From Neotamlana laminarinivorans (GTDB lineage: Bacteria; Bacteroidota; Bacteroidia; Flavobacteriales; Flavobacteriaceae), in contig NZ_JAJAPW010000004.1 of assembly GCF_020523925.1 (NCBI RefSeq), positions 372,001 through 436,000 of the forward strand: DNA of 64,000 nt, in the 5' to 3' direction. The notes beneath the pieces were generated by a model. It did no database searches and was not told the DNA's origin. It saw only the letters and a list, made by a program, of their open reading frames with translations. This document shows, piece by piece, positions 33,901 through 42,922 of the stretch; within the stretch, counting starts at the first letter, position 1; every line of letters begins with the position of its first letter. Made by a program: the position numbers and the translations under genes.

Positions 33901-34036
33901 CATAATGGTCTGCAAAAAATAAATGAATTAAAGCATCATAAGTAGTTTCTAGGGTAAAAAAAATAGAACTACCATGGAATGCTAAACCTAGTAAAAGTGC
34001 AGCAATTAAAAATTTATTTGATTTTTCGGGCTTCAA
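30944..34036 (-). CDS. Large GT-C-like membrane protein (PF10131-type, 6-pyruvoyl-tetrahydropterin synthase-related membrane domain)
   Basis: The 1030-residue protein has about 12 membrane segments in the first 600 residues. Near its start are TTYDALIHLFFADHYANSW and YEWYTGFTVQSYPPLVHQ, the luminal acidic loop and Y-x-P-P motif found in PF10131-type and GT-C membrane glycosyltransferases. A further TM pair lies at about 550-660, followed by a periplasmic region (670-1030) with NTF2-like and beta-sandwich parts. GT-C enzymes transfer sugars from lipid carriers on the outer face of the inner membrane, so polymerisation or modification of the exopolysaccharide is plausible. It heads the operon with the Ig-like and GH5-like genes. 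Confidence 0.65.
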   Translation of the reverse strand: MKPEKSNKFLIAALLLGLAFHGSSIFFTLETTYDALIHLFFADHYANSWFEPWNYEWYTGFTVQSYPPLVHQSIGVLSYIGGVKFGMFTVALIAITLFITGTYRFSLMMTANKTVAGYACVLAVFSSSFVETLHIFGQLPSIVGVSVLMHALPEIYLWLKTGKKWYLATCLSLISVTVTSHHVTPIFGMVFFIFPLIGMVLMDVSKEQVGTMKAVTFKVFLNSFFKLFKRIVVFGMLSLVLIVGCIFPYWLNSKANPITQVPIPHGSRDNFLEITSSGLVFFLIPWGILLVLLPYIFYRYYSKRYLFFGLSVTICTILGTGGTTPVPLKMLGETAFNILTLDRFTLWASILSIPMMGEFAYRFVEGDMKDAIQKKFGGVYHRIIGGILAGLFVFMVIFTMSLNYFRPSQPQKIKMLPIVNFLNQDDHDKWRFLTLGFGDQMAWLSAQTNAMTVDGNYHSARRLPELTTRPIERLENSKFKGVAGIGSLQQFLTTPEKYNLKYIFSNDKFYDPILYFCGWQRLRQLENGIMVWERLNIPPVSEILPKEDVAKWLKIHWGIMPFLTVIVAFILNIQMLWVIMLKTRFKPIPEFLKFPVQYNKFNRNVIRITHVWSLILTIIIFYGIYLFYIKNDSQRSPENAIIAYYDALDFKEFEKAHSLINPASNLPIAQYMLEISVTDGLLSSYAKMDAIESEITKHNDSTVSAKVTTQWITPLEKIEKIDYKSLSKIKGKWYLQPDDLNNDLPPDQLYSDNVTKYYNQGRRRITTEQTHHEDILKQPVLEVISAKLVKYNGSYAIIGEVQNIDNVPADVILKGTLYNNDNKQLATYNAKYHIKHKLMPKESSCFRINFEGIAWSKTQDSIPDTFNPDEFTPVEFEEQPTKFNLQAAGNVAGSDLYKGVVLSDVNITENYIFGNLFNSGIQEITIPQLLISYYDDNKNMVWVDHFFVKEGVRQERKQNFEYQILEPGAVKIINTSMENIFVNGLPNSDISNKIIPNRITNHINNELQPINHPDFSYIKIEINTYIGSPF

Positions 34037-34090
34037 GATATTTATTTAAAGAAGTGTAAATATATAAAATACATTAACTAAAGTTTTTTT

Positions 34091-34179
34091 AATCGTCTAC
34101 ACTAAATAGCGTTTCATCTACACTTCATATTTCATTTAACTAAAATATGGATTTTCGTACAATAACTGTAATATTTTTG
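34091..34179 (+). promoter_or_regulatory. Promoter E with direct-repeat operator, upstream of the receiver-glycosyltransferase gene
   Basis: TCGTCTACAC (34093-34102) and TCATCTACAC (34114-34123) are direct repeats at a 21-base step, differing at one base. CTAAAA is at 34140 and the -7 box TATTTTTG at 34172-34179. The proximal repeat starts at 34112, 64 bases before the TTTG. The region also serves as the upstream region of the divergent operon starting at 34036. Confidence 0.75.
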
Positions 34180-34213
34180 AAGCGTAATAACCCCAACCAA
34201 ATCAATCCAGTTT

Positions 34214-35404
34214 ATGAAAATTTTAGCAATAGATGATCAGCAGCTAGTTTTATTGCCTTTACAAAAAAGGCTTGAAGAACTAGGGTACGATGTTGTTATA
34301 GAAACTAATGCCAAAAGTGCTCTTGAAATTTTTAAAGGCTTAAGACCCGACTTAGTTATTGTAGATATTAATATGCCTGAGATATCAGGTTTAGAGGTTG
34401 TTGAATTTATTAGAAATTCAGCAAAACCTAAAACACCAATAATGGTGCTTTCTGGTAACACTCAAGATGATGTAATTACCAAAGGTTTCGATCTGGGAAT
34501 AGACGATTACATGAAAAAGCCTTTAAGTTTAAACGAAGTTTGCGCACGTGTAAAACGTTTAATAGGTGCACCAGAAATAGAAAAATCTGCAATAGAAAGT
34601 AATGTAATGATACAGCAGCGCTGTGTAGGGGTAGTAATTCCATGTTACAATGAAGAAGAACGTTTGTTAAGCGACGAGTTTTTAAGCTACATAGATAAAT
34701 ACTCTGGGTACCATTTATGTTTTGTAAACGATGGCAGTAAGGATAAAACTTTAGAAGTTTTAAAGAAATTACAAAAAGGACGAGAAGATTTTATTTCGGT
34801 TTATGATTGTGAAAAAAATGGTGGAAAAGCCGAGGCTGTAAGATTAGGTATGTTGTATATGGCTAAAAAAGTTGATTTAGATTTTATAGGCTTCCTTGAT
34901 GCCGATTTATCTACAGATTTAGCAGATTTTGATGATTTAGTAAAAACAATAGAAACGTCAGATTTTAAAATTGTTAGCGGTTCAAGAATATCCAGAATGG
35001 GAGCTGATATAACAAAAGAATCTGCAAGAAAAATTATTAGTTTAACCATAAACTATATAATTAGAAAAATATTAAAAATGGATTTTAAAGACACCCAATG
35101 TGGGGCTAAAATTTTTAGAAAAGATGTTATTAAAATTGCATTTAACGACAAGTTTGTAACCCAATGGATTTTTGATGTTGAAATATTTAAACGCATAAGT
35201 CAACATTTCGGACTCAAAAAAGCAAAATCCCTGTTATGTGAACAGCCATTAAAACGATGGATTCATGCAGATGGCTCTAAGCTATCAATGAAAGATTCCT
35301 TTAAAATTATATTTCAATTAGGGCAAATAGCTTGGGTGTATAGAAAAAATAAAAATATTAAAGTAATAGGCGTGAATGATGTTTTAATGAATGAAAGCCT
35401 ATAA
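34214..35404 (+). CDS. Receiver domain fused to a GT2 (DPM1-like) glycosyltransferase
   Basis: The 396-residue protein joins two families. Residues 1-120 form a complete receiver with acceptor Asp51 in VIVDINMP, Ser in MVLSGN and Lys in YMKKPL. Residues from about 135 form a GT2 catalytic domain: VVIPCYNEEERLL, CFVNDGSKDKT, GFLDADLSTDLADF for donor and metal binding, and DTQCGAKIFRK. No membrane segment is evident. GT2 enzymes of this group transfer a sugar to a polyprenyl phosphate. The fusion suggests that phosphorylation controls sugar transfer directly. The phosphate source may be the kinases or Hpt protein at 14.7-19.2 kb. Its promoter carries operator E. Confidence 0.85.
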   Translation: MKILAIDDQQLVLLPLQKRLEELGYDVVIETNAKSALEIFKGLRPDLVIVDINMPEISGLEVVEFIRNSAKPKTPIMVLSGNTQDDVITKGFDLGIDDYMKKPLSLNEVCARVKRLIGAPEIEKSAIESNVMIQQRCVGVVIPCYNEEERLLSDEFLSYIDKYSGYHLCFVNDGSKDKTLEVLKKLQKGREDFISVYDCEKNGGKAEAVRLGMLYMAKKVDLDFIGFLDADLSTDLADFDDLVKTIETSDFKIVSGSRISRMGADITKESARKIISLTINYIIRKILKMDFKDTQCGAKIFRKDVIKIAFNDKFVTQWIFDVEIFKRISQHFGLKKAKSLLCEQPLKRWIHADGSKLSMKDSFKIIFQLGQIAWVYRKNKNIKVIGVNDVLMNESL

Positions 35405-35421
35405 GTTGATTGATTGTTTGG

Positions 35422-35454
35422 AAAAAGAGATGCGTAAAGCATCTCTTTTTATTT
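35422..35454 (+). terminator. Terminator after the receiver-glycosyltransferase gene
   Basis: AAAAAGAGATGC and GCATCTCTTTTT form a perfect 12-bp stem around GTAAA, followed by ATTTAT. It ends the regulon block. Confidence 0.9.
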
Positions 35455-35586
35455 ATATTCAAATCAAACCTAAACGTTTGTTAAGAAATATTTAACACAT
35501 CTAGTTGTAATCATAAAAATATATTCTTCACACTTGATTATAATTTTGTTACTTTTGGGCAAACAATAAATAAATAAACACAAATA

Positions 35587-36282
35587 ATGAGATTTTTAAG
35601 TTTAGCTTTAATAGCGGTATTACTTGTTTCTTGTAACAAACAAGGCGTTACAAATAAACCTTTACAAACAGAAATAGATTCTGTTAGTTATGCCATAGGT
35701 ATGGATGTAGCAAAAAATGTAAAAACAAGTTTTGACGAGTTCGATAACGATTTGTTTATACAAGGTTTTATGAATGTTACAGACTCTGTAGATATGCAAA
35801 TTGATGCAGAAAAGGCACAACAAATAATTAGAGCGTTTTTTCAGAAAAAACAAAAAGAAGAATTAGCTAAAAAACAAGAAAAAGCTAAAGCAAATAAAGA
35901 AGAAGGCGAAAAGTTTTTAGCCGAAAACAAGGATAAAGATGGTGTTGTAACTACAGAAAGCGGTTTACAATATATTGTTTTAAAAGAAGGAACAGGGGCA
36001 ATACCAACAACTACAGACAGAGTTAAAGTACATTATCATGGTACATTACTTGACGGAACAGTGTTTGATAGTTCTGTTGATAGAGGAACTCCAGCCGAAT
36101 TTGGCGTAACACAAGTAATTAAAGGATGGACAGAAGGTTTACAGTTAATGAAAGAAGGTGCTAAATATAAATTTTTTATACCAAGTAATTTAGCATATGG
36201 CTCTAACCCAAGACCAGGAGGAAAAATAGAAGCAAATTCAACATTAATTTTCGATGTAGAATTACTAGAAATATTAAAATGA
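35587..36282 (+). CDS. FKBP-type peptidyl-prolyl cis-trans isomerase, lipoprotein
   Basis: The 231-residue protein has a lipoprotein signal with lipobox VSC (Cys16) and an FKBP_N helical dimerisation region at about 25-115 ([13 protein letters not shown], then a Lys/Glu-rich helix). The C-terminal FKBP domain has [43 protein letters not shown] and [10 protein letters not shown]. This is the Mip/FkpA layout, which folds proline-containing proteins outside the cytoplasm. The gene is monocistronic between two terminators. Confidence 0.9.
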   Translation: MRFLSLALIAVLLVSCNKQGVTNKPLQTEIDSVSYAIGMDVAKNVKTSFDEFDNDLFIQGFMNVTDSVDMQIDAEKAQQIIRAFFQKKQKEELAKKQEKAKANKEEGEKFLAENKDKDGVVTTESGLQYIVLKEGTGAIPTTTDRVKVHYHGTLLDGTVFDSSVDRGTPAEFGVTQVIKGWTEGLQLMKEGAKYKFFIPSNLAYGSNPRPGGKIEANSTLIFDVELLEILK

Positions 36283-36300
36283 TAAAAGTTTATCTTTTTT

Positions 36301-36332
36301 AAAAGGTGCTAATTCAATTAGCGCCTTTTTTT
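36301..36332 (+). terminator. Terminator after the FKBP gene
   Basis: AAAAGGTGCTAAT pairs with ATTAGCGCCTTTT around TCA with one G-T pair, followed by a T-run. Confidence 0.85.
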
Positions 36333-36388
36333 ATGGAATAAATTAAAATACCAAATTGTACCTTTGCAATAAATTAAAATAGTAGTAA

Positions 36389-37270
36389 ATGAAACATAAA
36401 GCTGGTTTTGTAAATATTATAGGTAACCCAAATGTGGGTAAATCTACTTTAATGAATGCTTTTATAGGTGAAAAGCTATCCATAATAACCTCTAAAGCAC
36501 AAACCACCCGTCATCGCATTTTAGGTATTGTAAATGGCGACGATTTTCAAGTGGTTTTAAGTGATACACCAGGAATAATTAAACCAGCATACGAGCTTCA
36601 AGAATCTATGATGGGGTTTGTAAAATCGGCGTTTGAAGATGCAGATGTACTTATTTACATGGTAGAAATAGGCGAAAAAGATTTGAAAGACGAAGCGTTT
36701 TTTAATAAAATCACAAACTCTAAAATTCCAGTTTTATTATTACTCAATAAAATAGATACATCAAATCAAGAACAGCTAGAAGAGCAAGTTCAAATTTGGT
36801 CAGAAAAAGTGCCAAATGCAGAAATTTTTCCAGTATCGGCACTTGAAGGCTTTAATGTAAAAGAGGTTTTTAATAGAATTATAGAATTAATTCCAGATTC
36901 GCCACCGTTTTACCCAAAAGATCAGCTAACTGATAAACCAGAGCGCTTTTTTATTAACGAAACCATTCGCGAAAAAATTCTAATACATTACAAAAAAGAA
37001 ATTCCGTACGCCGTTGAGGTAGATACAGAAGAATTTTTCGAAGAAGAAAATATTATACGCGTTCGTTCGGTTATTATGGTTGAGCGTGAAACACAAAAAG
37101 GTATAATAATTGGCCATAAAGGAAGTGCTTTAAAGCGAGTTGGTGTAGAAGCAAGAAAAGATTTAGAGCAATTTTTTGGAAAACAAATTCACCTAGAATT
37201 GTACGTTAAGGTAAATAAAAATTGGCGTAGTAATCAAAATCAATTAAAACGCTTTGGATACAATAATTAA
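36389..37270 (+). CDS. era: GTPase Era
   Basis: The 293-residue protein has the G domain motifs GNPNVGKST (12-20), TTRHRI switch, DTPGI, and NKID. A C-terminal KH domain follows, with VERETQKGIIIGHKGSALKRVG as its core (about 231-252). Era binds the 3' end of 16S rRNA and assists 30S subunit maturation. Length is typical. It lies between terminators and has its own short upstream region. Confidence 0.97.
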   Translation: MKHKAGFVNIIGNPNVGKSTLMNAFIGEKLSIITSKAQTTRHRILGIVNGDDFQVVLSDTPGIIKPAYELQESMMGFVKSAFEDADVLIYMVEIGEKDLKDEAFFNKITNSKIPVLLLLNKIDTSNQEQLEEQVQIWSEKVPNAEIFPVSALEGFNVKEVFNRIIELIPDSPPFYPKDQLTDKPERFFINETIREKILIHYKKEIPYAVEVDTEEFFEEENIIRVRSVIMVERETQKGIIIGHKGSALKRVGVEARKDLEQFFGKQIHLELYVKVNKNWRSNQNQLKRFGYNN

Positions 37271-37374
37271 ATAATAGTAAGTTTTTGTTGCCATAACAAT
37301 TAGTTAATATAATAATTCAATATTTGCGCTGTCAAAATAAATATATTTGACACGTTTTGAGTTAGTTAGTTTTT

Positions 37375-37424
37375 AAAAAAGCTTTAATTGATGTTTCTTC
37401 ACTTTTCAATTAGGGCTTTTTTTT
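37375..37424 (+). terminator. Terminator after era
   Basis: AAAAAAGC with TTTAATTGA pairs with TCAATTAGGGCTTTTTT around a loop of about 14 bases. The long T-run follows. The stem has a few mismatches. Confidence 0.7.
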
Positions 37425-37559
37425 ATTTTATAAAACAAACTTTTTTTTCATAAATAAATAAAAACCACGTTGCCTAATTAAGTTTTCCTATTTTTGCAAA
37501 ATATTTCAGGAAAAGAAATGTATCTTAATCAGTATTAAGCTGTTTTATACAACAAAGTT

Positions 37560-38867
37560 ATGAGTAATATAGTAGCCATAGTAGGAAGACCAAATGTAGG
37601 TAAATCAACGTTTTTTAACCGTTTAATACAACGTAGAGAAGCCATTGTGGATGCAGTTAGTGGTGTAACTAGAGATAGGCACTATGGTAAAAGTGATTGG
37701 AATGGTAAAGAATTCTCGTTAATTGATACTGGCGGTTATGTAGTTGGTAGCGACGATATTTTTGAAGCCGAAATAGATAAACAAGTTGAGTTAGCTATTG
37801 ATGAGGCAGATGCCATAATTTTTATGGTTGATGTTGAAACAGGTGTAACAGGCATGGATGAAGATGTGGCAAACTTACTACGTAAAGTAAAAAAGCCCGT
37901 ATTTTTAGTCGTAAATAAAGTTGATAACGGTAAGCGTGCAGAAGATGCTGTAGAATTTTATTCATTAGGGTTAGGCGATTATTATACCATTGCTAGTATA
38001 AATGGAAGTGGAACAGGCGATTTATTAGATGCTTTAGTTGAAGCGTTACCTGAAAAAGAAGATGAAGTTATTGAAAATGAACTGCCACGTTTTGCTGTGG
38101 TTGGTCGCCCAAATGCTGGGAAATCATCATTTATAAACGCTTTAATTGGTGAAGATCGATATATCGTTACAGATATTGCTGGCACTACAAGAGACTCGAT
38201 TGATACTAAATACAACCGTTTCGGGTTCGAGTTTAATTTAGTGGATACAGCCGGAATACGTCGTAAATCTAAGGTTAAAGAAGATTTAGAATTTTACTCG
38301 GTAATGCGAAGTGTTCGTGCTATAGAACATGCCGATGTGTGTTTGGTAGTTCTCGATGCCAACAGAGGTTTCGATGGGCAAGTGCAAAACATTTTTTGGT
38401 TAGCCGAACGTAACCGAAAAGGTATTGTTATTCTGGTTAATAAATGGGATTTAGTAGAAAAAGATCATAAATCGGTAAAAGATTACGAAAAAGCCATTCG
38501 TAAGCAAATAGAGCCGTTTACCGATGTGCCAATTATTTTCATATCGGCACTTACTAAACAACGTATTTTTAAAGCGATAGAAACGGCTGTTGAGGTTTAT
38601 AAAAACCGTAGTAAAAAAATAAAAACTAGTAAGCTAAACGAAATTTTATTGCCAATTATAGAGCATTATCCGCCACCAGCTTACAAAGGTAAATTTGTAA
38701 AAATTAAATATATTATGCAATTGCCAACACCACAACCGCAATTCGCATTTTTCTGTAATTTACCACAATATGTAAAAGATCCTTACAGACGATTTTTAGA
38801 GAATAAACTACGCGAACACTTCGATTTTAATGGCGTGCCAATTTCTGTTTATATGCGTAAAAAGTAA
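37560..38867 (+). CDS. der: GTPase Der (EngA)
   Basis: The 435-residue protein has two tandem G domains: the first P-loop GRPNVGKST (8-16) with DTGGY and NKVD, the second GRPNAGKSS with DTAGI and NKWD. A C-terminal KH-like domain follows ([15 protein letters not shown], then [11 protein letters not shown]). Der is an essential factor for 50S ribosome assembly. It is close to era, as in many Bacteroidota, but is separated from it by a terminator. The gene has the normal length. Confidence 0.97.
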   Translation: MSNIVAIVGRPNVGKSTFFNRLIQRREAIVDAVSGVTRDRHYGKSDWNGKEFSLIDTGGYVVGSDDIFEAEIDKQVELAIDEADAIIFMVDVETGVTGMDEDVANLLRKVKKPVFLVVNKVDNGKRAEDAVEFYSLGLGDYYTIASINGSGTGDLLDALVEALPEKEDEVIENELPRFAVVGRPNAGKSSFINALIGEDRYIVTDIAGTTRDSIDTKYNRFGFEFNLVDTAGIRRKSKVKEDLEFYSVMRSVRAIEHADVCLVVLDANRGFDGQVQNIFWLAERNRKGIVILVNKWDLVEKDHKSVKDYEKAIRKQIEPFTDVPIIFISALTKQRIFKAIETAVEVYKNRSKKIKTSKLNEILLPIIEHYPPPAYKGKFVKIKYIMQLPTPQPQFAFFCNLPQYVKDPYRRFLENKLREHFDFNGVPISVYMRKK

Positions 38868-38955
38868 TTTTCTTACTTTTTAACATTTTGCCAACATTTT
38901 AGATTGCTTGCTTTGAGTATCTTACAACTCTAAATCAATCAATCAAAAAATTTCT

Positions 38956-41736
38956 ATGCATAAACGTTTTGTTCTTGTAGCAACCTTTTTGTGTTGCTTG
39001 TGCACTTTTAGTCAATCAAATCAATTTAAAATATCAGGTAAAATAATTTCAGATGATGATAAAATGCCTCTGGAAGCAGCCACTGTTTTTCTTCAAACAA
39101 TTAAAGATAGTAGTTTAGTTACCTATACTATTACCGATAAAAATGGCGATTTTTATTTGGAAGATCGTGTTTACAATAAATCTTTAAACCTATTAGTGTC
39201 TTACGTAGGCTATCAAACATTACGGAGAGAAATTCAATTAAATAAATCAGAAATAAACTTAGGAGAAATTAATCTTAAAATTAGTTCTGCGCTCGATGAG
39301 GTTGTTATAAAAGCATCAGCTCCTGTAACCATAAAAAAAGACACATTAGAGTTTAATGTAAGTTCTTTTAAAACAAAAAAAGATGCCACTGTTGAAGATT
39401 TGCTTAAAGAATTACCAGGGGTTGAAGTAGGCGATGATGGAAAAATAAAAGTAAACGGTAAAGAAGTAAATCAAATTTTGGTAAACGGAAAGCCTTTTTT
39501 TGGTAACGATCCATCAATAACAACTAAAAATTTAACTAAAGAAATTATAGAAAAAATTCAGGTTGTAGATACAAAAACAAAAAGTGAAGCTTTTACAGGA
39601 GAAGAAGGAGATTCCGAGAATAAAACCATTAATTTAACCATAAAAGAAGAAAACAATAAAGGTGTTTTTGGTCGAGTTTCAGCTGGTGTAGGAACAGATA
39701 AGCGTTACGAGTTTGCAGGCATGTTTAACCATTTTGATAACGACCAGCGATTAAGTGTTTTGGTTGGTGGTAATAATATAAACTCTCCTGGATTTAGTTT
39801 TGGCGAAATTGAAAAAATGTTTGGTGGTGGCAATTCGTGGTTTAATAGTAACGGAAGTTTTAGTATTAATGGCAGGCAATTTGGCGGAGGAGAAGGTATT
39901 ACAACATCTAAAATAGGAGGTGCAAATTATGCCGATTCGTTTGGAGATAAAACCGAGTTTTCTTCCGATTATTTTTACTCTGGAAGTAGTTCAGAGAACG
40001 ATAAACTATCAGAGCGAGAAGTTATTTTATCCGATTCTAGGTACTACGTTAATTCAACATCAAGTTCTTTAAACGAAACCGATAGTCATACATTTAATTC
40101 TGATTTAGAAATTAAAATTGATAGTACACTTTTAATTAATATAAAACCATCATTTTCATTTACTAAAACCATAACAGAATATACAAGTAATGATGAAACT
40201 TTAGATGAAGAATTTAATTTAACAAATCAGTCAGATGTAAAATCTTTTGTAGAAAATCGTTTAAGTAATTTTTCTAATGCTTTAAGTATTACCAAAAAAT
40301 TTGGTAGTAAAGGCGCATTTTTACGCTTCAATATTAATAATAAAATATCTAAAACCGAAGGGGACGACTTTATTAATTCGCTATCCGAAGTGTTTGGTAG
40401 CGACCCCGAAGCTATAGATAGAAATCAGTTAGCAAATAATAGCAACCAGAGTAACGATTTTACTAGTAAAGTACGTTACAGGTGGCCTATAATAGCCAAA
40501 AAGTTATTTGTAAATTTTGATTACGAATACCAACATAATAAAGATGAAAACGTAAAAAGTACTTTCGATTTTGATGATGTTACAAACGATTTTACAAGTT
40601 TTAACGAAGATCAAAGTACAGATTTTAATTATACCGATATTAAAAGTGCTCCAGGAACCGAAATAAGTTATAGAGATAAAAAATTGTCAACAAGTTTAGG
40701 GGTAAATTATGTTTTTAGAACCTTGAAAAATTTTGATGGTTTACGGCCAGAATATAATATAGAGCGTGATTTTGAAGCTGCCGAATTAAACACTAGGTTA
40801 AATTATAAATTCAGTAAAAAAGCGTCTATTTACGCTAGTTACCGTTTAGCAAATAGGCCACCAGAAATACGTTATTTACAAGCTTTTGAAGATGTGTCTA
40901 ACCCTTTAAATACTATTGTAGGAAACCCTAATTTAAAGCCTACAAACGAAAATAGATTTTACTTTAATTTTAACTCATATAATTGGCAAGAGCGCTCTGG
41001 GTTTTATATGTATTTAAGTGCAGAGTCGTTTAATAATGCCGTAGTATCTAAATCTACAATAGATGCAGAAACACTAACCCGAACTACAACCTACGAAAAT
41101 GTAAATGGGAATAAAAGTGGTTATTTTGGTTTCGAGTACAGTAAAAATGTAAAGTTAGATTCTCTAAATTCCATCCGATTTAAAATAGGAACATGGGCTA
41201 ATTTAAGAAAAAACATTAATTTTAATAACGACGTAAAATATGCGAGTAACAGTTTTACGTTTACACCAAATATTGGCTTTGATTATGTTTTGAAGGGTAT
41301 TTTTGAGTTTAAACCTAGATATAATATTGGTTTTACCAATACAAAATACGATATAGACGATTTTGATGATGTAAAATTTGCATCACATAATTTAATGTTA
41401 AGAACAGGTTTTTTTCTTCCAAAAGGATTGGAGTGGCGTAACGAGGTTACATATACATACAACCCTAATGTGTCTGACGATTTTCAAAAAAGTGCTTGGT
41501 TTTTTAATTCTACCGTGAGTTATTCTGTATTAAAAGATAAAGGTTTAGTAAGCTTAAAGGTTTACGATTTACTTAATCAGAATACTAATGCTATACGAAC
41601 TGCAACACAAGATTATATTGAAGATGCTCAAAGTACGGTATTGCGGCGATATTTTATGCTAAGTTTTAGTTGGAAATTTAATAGTCTTGGCTCAAAAGGA
41701 GAAACCGGTGGTAATGGTATGTATATTATAGATTAA
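38956..41736 (+). CDS. TonB-receptor-like outer-membrane beta-barrel protein
   Basis: The 926-residue protein has a signal peptide (KRFVLVATFLCCLCTFSQ) and a carboxypeptidase-regulatory-like domain at about 24-112 (ISGKIISDDDKMPLEAATV, then VSYVGYQTL). A plug-like domain follows: ATVEDLLKELPGVEV, then ILVNGKPFFGNDP. The rest is a large barrel whose final strand is YFMLSFSWKF. This is the OMP beta-barrel family 3 layout, related to TonB-dependent receptors. The substrate is unknown. No SusD-like partner is adjacent. It ends 2 bases from the convergent type IX protein gene. Confidence 0.85.
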   Translation: MHKRFVLVATFLCCLCTFSQSNQFKISGKIISDDDKMPLEAATVFLQTIKDSSLVTYTITDKNGDFYLEDRVYNKSLNLLVSYVGYQTLRREIQLNKSEINLGEINLKISSALDEVVIKASAPVTIKKDTLEFNVSSFKTKKDATVEDLLKELPGVEVGDDGKIKVNGKEVNQILVNGKPFFGNDPSITTKNLTKEIIEKIQVVDTKTKSEAFTGEEGDSENKTINLTIKEENNKGVFGRVSAGVGTDKRYEFAGMFNHFDNDQRLSVLVGGNNINSPGFSFGEIEKMFGGGNSWFNSNGSFSINGRQFGGGEGITTSKIGGANYADSFGDKTEFSSDYFYSGSSSENDKLSEREVILSDSRYYVNSTSSSLNETDSHTFNSDLEIKIDSTLLINIKPSFSFTKTITEYTSNDETLDEEFNLTNQSDVKSFVENRLSNFSNALSITKKFGSKGAFLRFNINNKISKTEGDDFINSLSEVFGSDPEAIDRNQLANNSNQSNDFTSKVRYRWPIIAKKLFVNFDYEYQHNKDENVKSTFDFDDVTNDFTSFNEDQSTDFNYTDIKSAPGTEISYRDKKLSTSLGVNYVFRTLKNFDGLRPEYNIERDFEAAELNTRLNYKFSKKASIYASYRLANRPPEIRYLQAFEDVSNPLNTIVGNPNLKPTNENRFYFNFNSYNWQERSGFYMYLSAESFNNAVVSKSTIDAETLTRTTTYENVNGNKSGYFGFEYSKNVKLDSLNSIRFKIGTWANLRKNINFNNDVKYASNSFTFTPNIGFDYVLKGIFEFKPRYNIGFTNTKYDIDDFDDVKFASHNLMLRTGFFLPKGLEWRNEVTYTYNPNVSDDFQKSAWFFNSTVSYSVLKDKGLVSLKVYDLLNQNTNAIRTATQDYIEDAQSTVLRRYFMLSFSWKFNSLGSKGETGGNGMYIID

Positions 41737-41738
41737 GT

Positions 41739-42872
41739 TTATTTAATCATTTTTTTTATAAAGCGTTTGTTTTCTTGTTCAATAGAAATAAAATATAAAC
41801 CAGATTTAAGACTGGCCGTCTTAATTATATCACTCTTATTCTGTTGTAAGATGCATTGTCCAATTTTATTATATATTTTAATACTGTCGGCTTTTTTATT
41901 CAGTTTTATTTCGTTTTTAAACGGATTTGGGTAAATATTTAAGCTATCAGCTTCAATGTTTTTTTTTGGTGCTAACGTAGAATTATCAATAATAATTTCT
42001 CTTAATTTTGAAGGAAATGTGAAGACATTATAAGTTAGCTTTTCGTTTGATAAATATAGGGTATCCGTATTTTCGTTACTTTCAATAAAGCATATACCCT
42101 CAACCTGGTTTCCAAAAGGAATAAAGTTGTCTAACCTTGCTGTATTGCTATTTTCAAAAACATTTAAATTTGAAGGTGTAGTAATGTTTAGGTTATAAAT
42201 TTCAAATAAAAACGGTATAATTTGGTCTTCAGAATAACCCGATAAGTATATTTTGTTTGGGCCAGCCATATCGGCGCCAGTAACTAAACCTTGTACATTA
42301 AAATTGCTAACTTTTTTCGCTGTATGTGTGCCAATGGTTTTTGGTAGGGCATAAACATCAACCTCATTATTTTCCCAGTTTTTTGTAAAAATTAATAAGT
42401 AGTCATTATAAACTACAAAAGCTTCAGCATCCCAATTGTTGTCATTTAATTTTGAAGTAAAACTTGTTTGGTTTTCGTACGTATAGTTAATAATTTCAGC
42501 ATTTACTGAATTACTAGAGTTAAATTCAGATTTTAAAACTCTGTAAAACTTTAAATCGGTTCGGTTGCCAAAATTGTTACCTATGTCTCCAATGTATATA
42601 TAATTATCATCTTCACCCAAATCTTCCCAGTCAAAATTAGTGGCATTATTTATTGTAATGGTTCGCTCCAGATTTCCAATAATATTAAATTCATAAAGTT
42701 CAGCACTGTTTCCGCTATCGTTATGGGTGATTAATTTATTGTTAATGTAAAGAAGTCCTGAGGTTTCGCTAGCTATTTCTGGGAAAGTAAACTTTGCTGA
42801 TGTAGTTACATTTTGGGCATTTAATTGAAATACACAAATTGAGAATGTTATAAAAATACAATAACGAATCAT
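41739..42872 (-). CDS. Secreted type IX sorting-domain protein, propeller-like
   Basis: The 377-residue protein has a signal peptide (MIRYCIFITFSICVFQLNAQ); the ATG at 42872 is chosen because this peptide begins there, although the frame is open to 42914. The body (about 25-290) is beta-rich with repeats such as SGLLYINNKLITHNDSG and DWEDLGEDDNYIYIGDIG, suggesting a propeller of the esterase-like or SdiA-regulated kind. The C-terminus (YPNPFKNEIKLNKK, then SGLYFISIEQEN) is a type A sorting domain. The protein is therefore exported to the cell surface. I cannot name a function. A glycine-rich TPM gene lies upstream on the same strand. Confidence 0.7.
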   Translation of the reverse strand: MIRYCIFITFSICVFQLNAQNVTTSAKFTFPEIASETSGLLYINNKLITHNDSGNSAELYEFNIIGNLERTITINNATNFDWEDLGEDDNYIYIGDIGNNFGNRTDLKFYRVLKSEFNSSNSVNAEIINYTYENQTSFTSKLNDNNWDAEAFVVYNDYLLIFTKNWENNEVDVYALPKTIGTHTAKKVSNFNVQGLVTGADMAGPNKIYLSGYSEDQIIPFLFEIYNLNITTPSNLNVFENSNTARLDNFIPFGNQVEGICFIESNENTDTLYLSNEKLTYNVFTFPSKLREIIIDNSTLAPKKNIEADSLNIYPNPFKNEIKLNKKADSIKIYNKIGQCILQQNKSDIIKTASLKSGLYFISIEQENKRFIKKMIK

Positions 42873-42922
42873 TCTGTTTAATGTTTGATTTACAGAAAGA
42901 TAATAAAAAAACATTTAAACTG

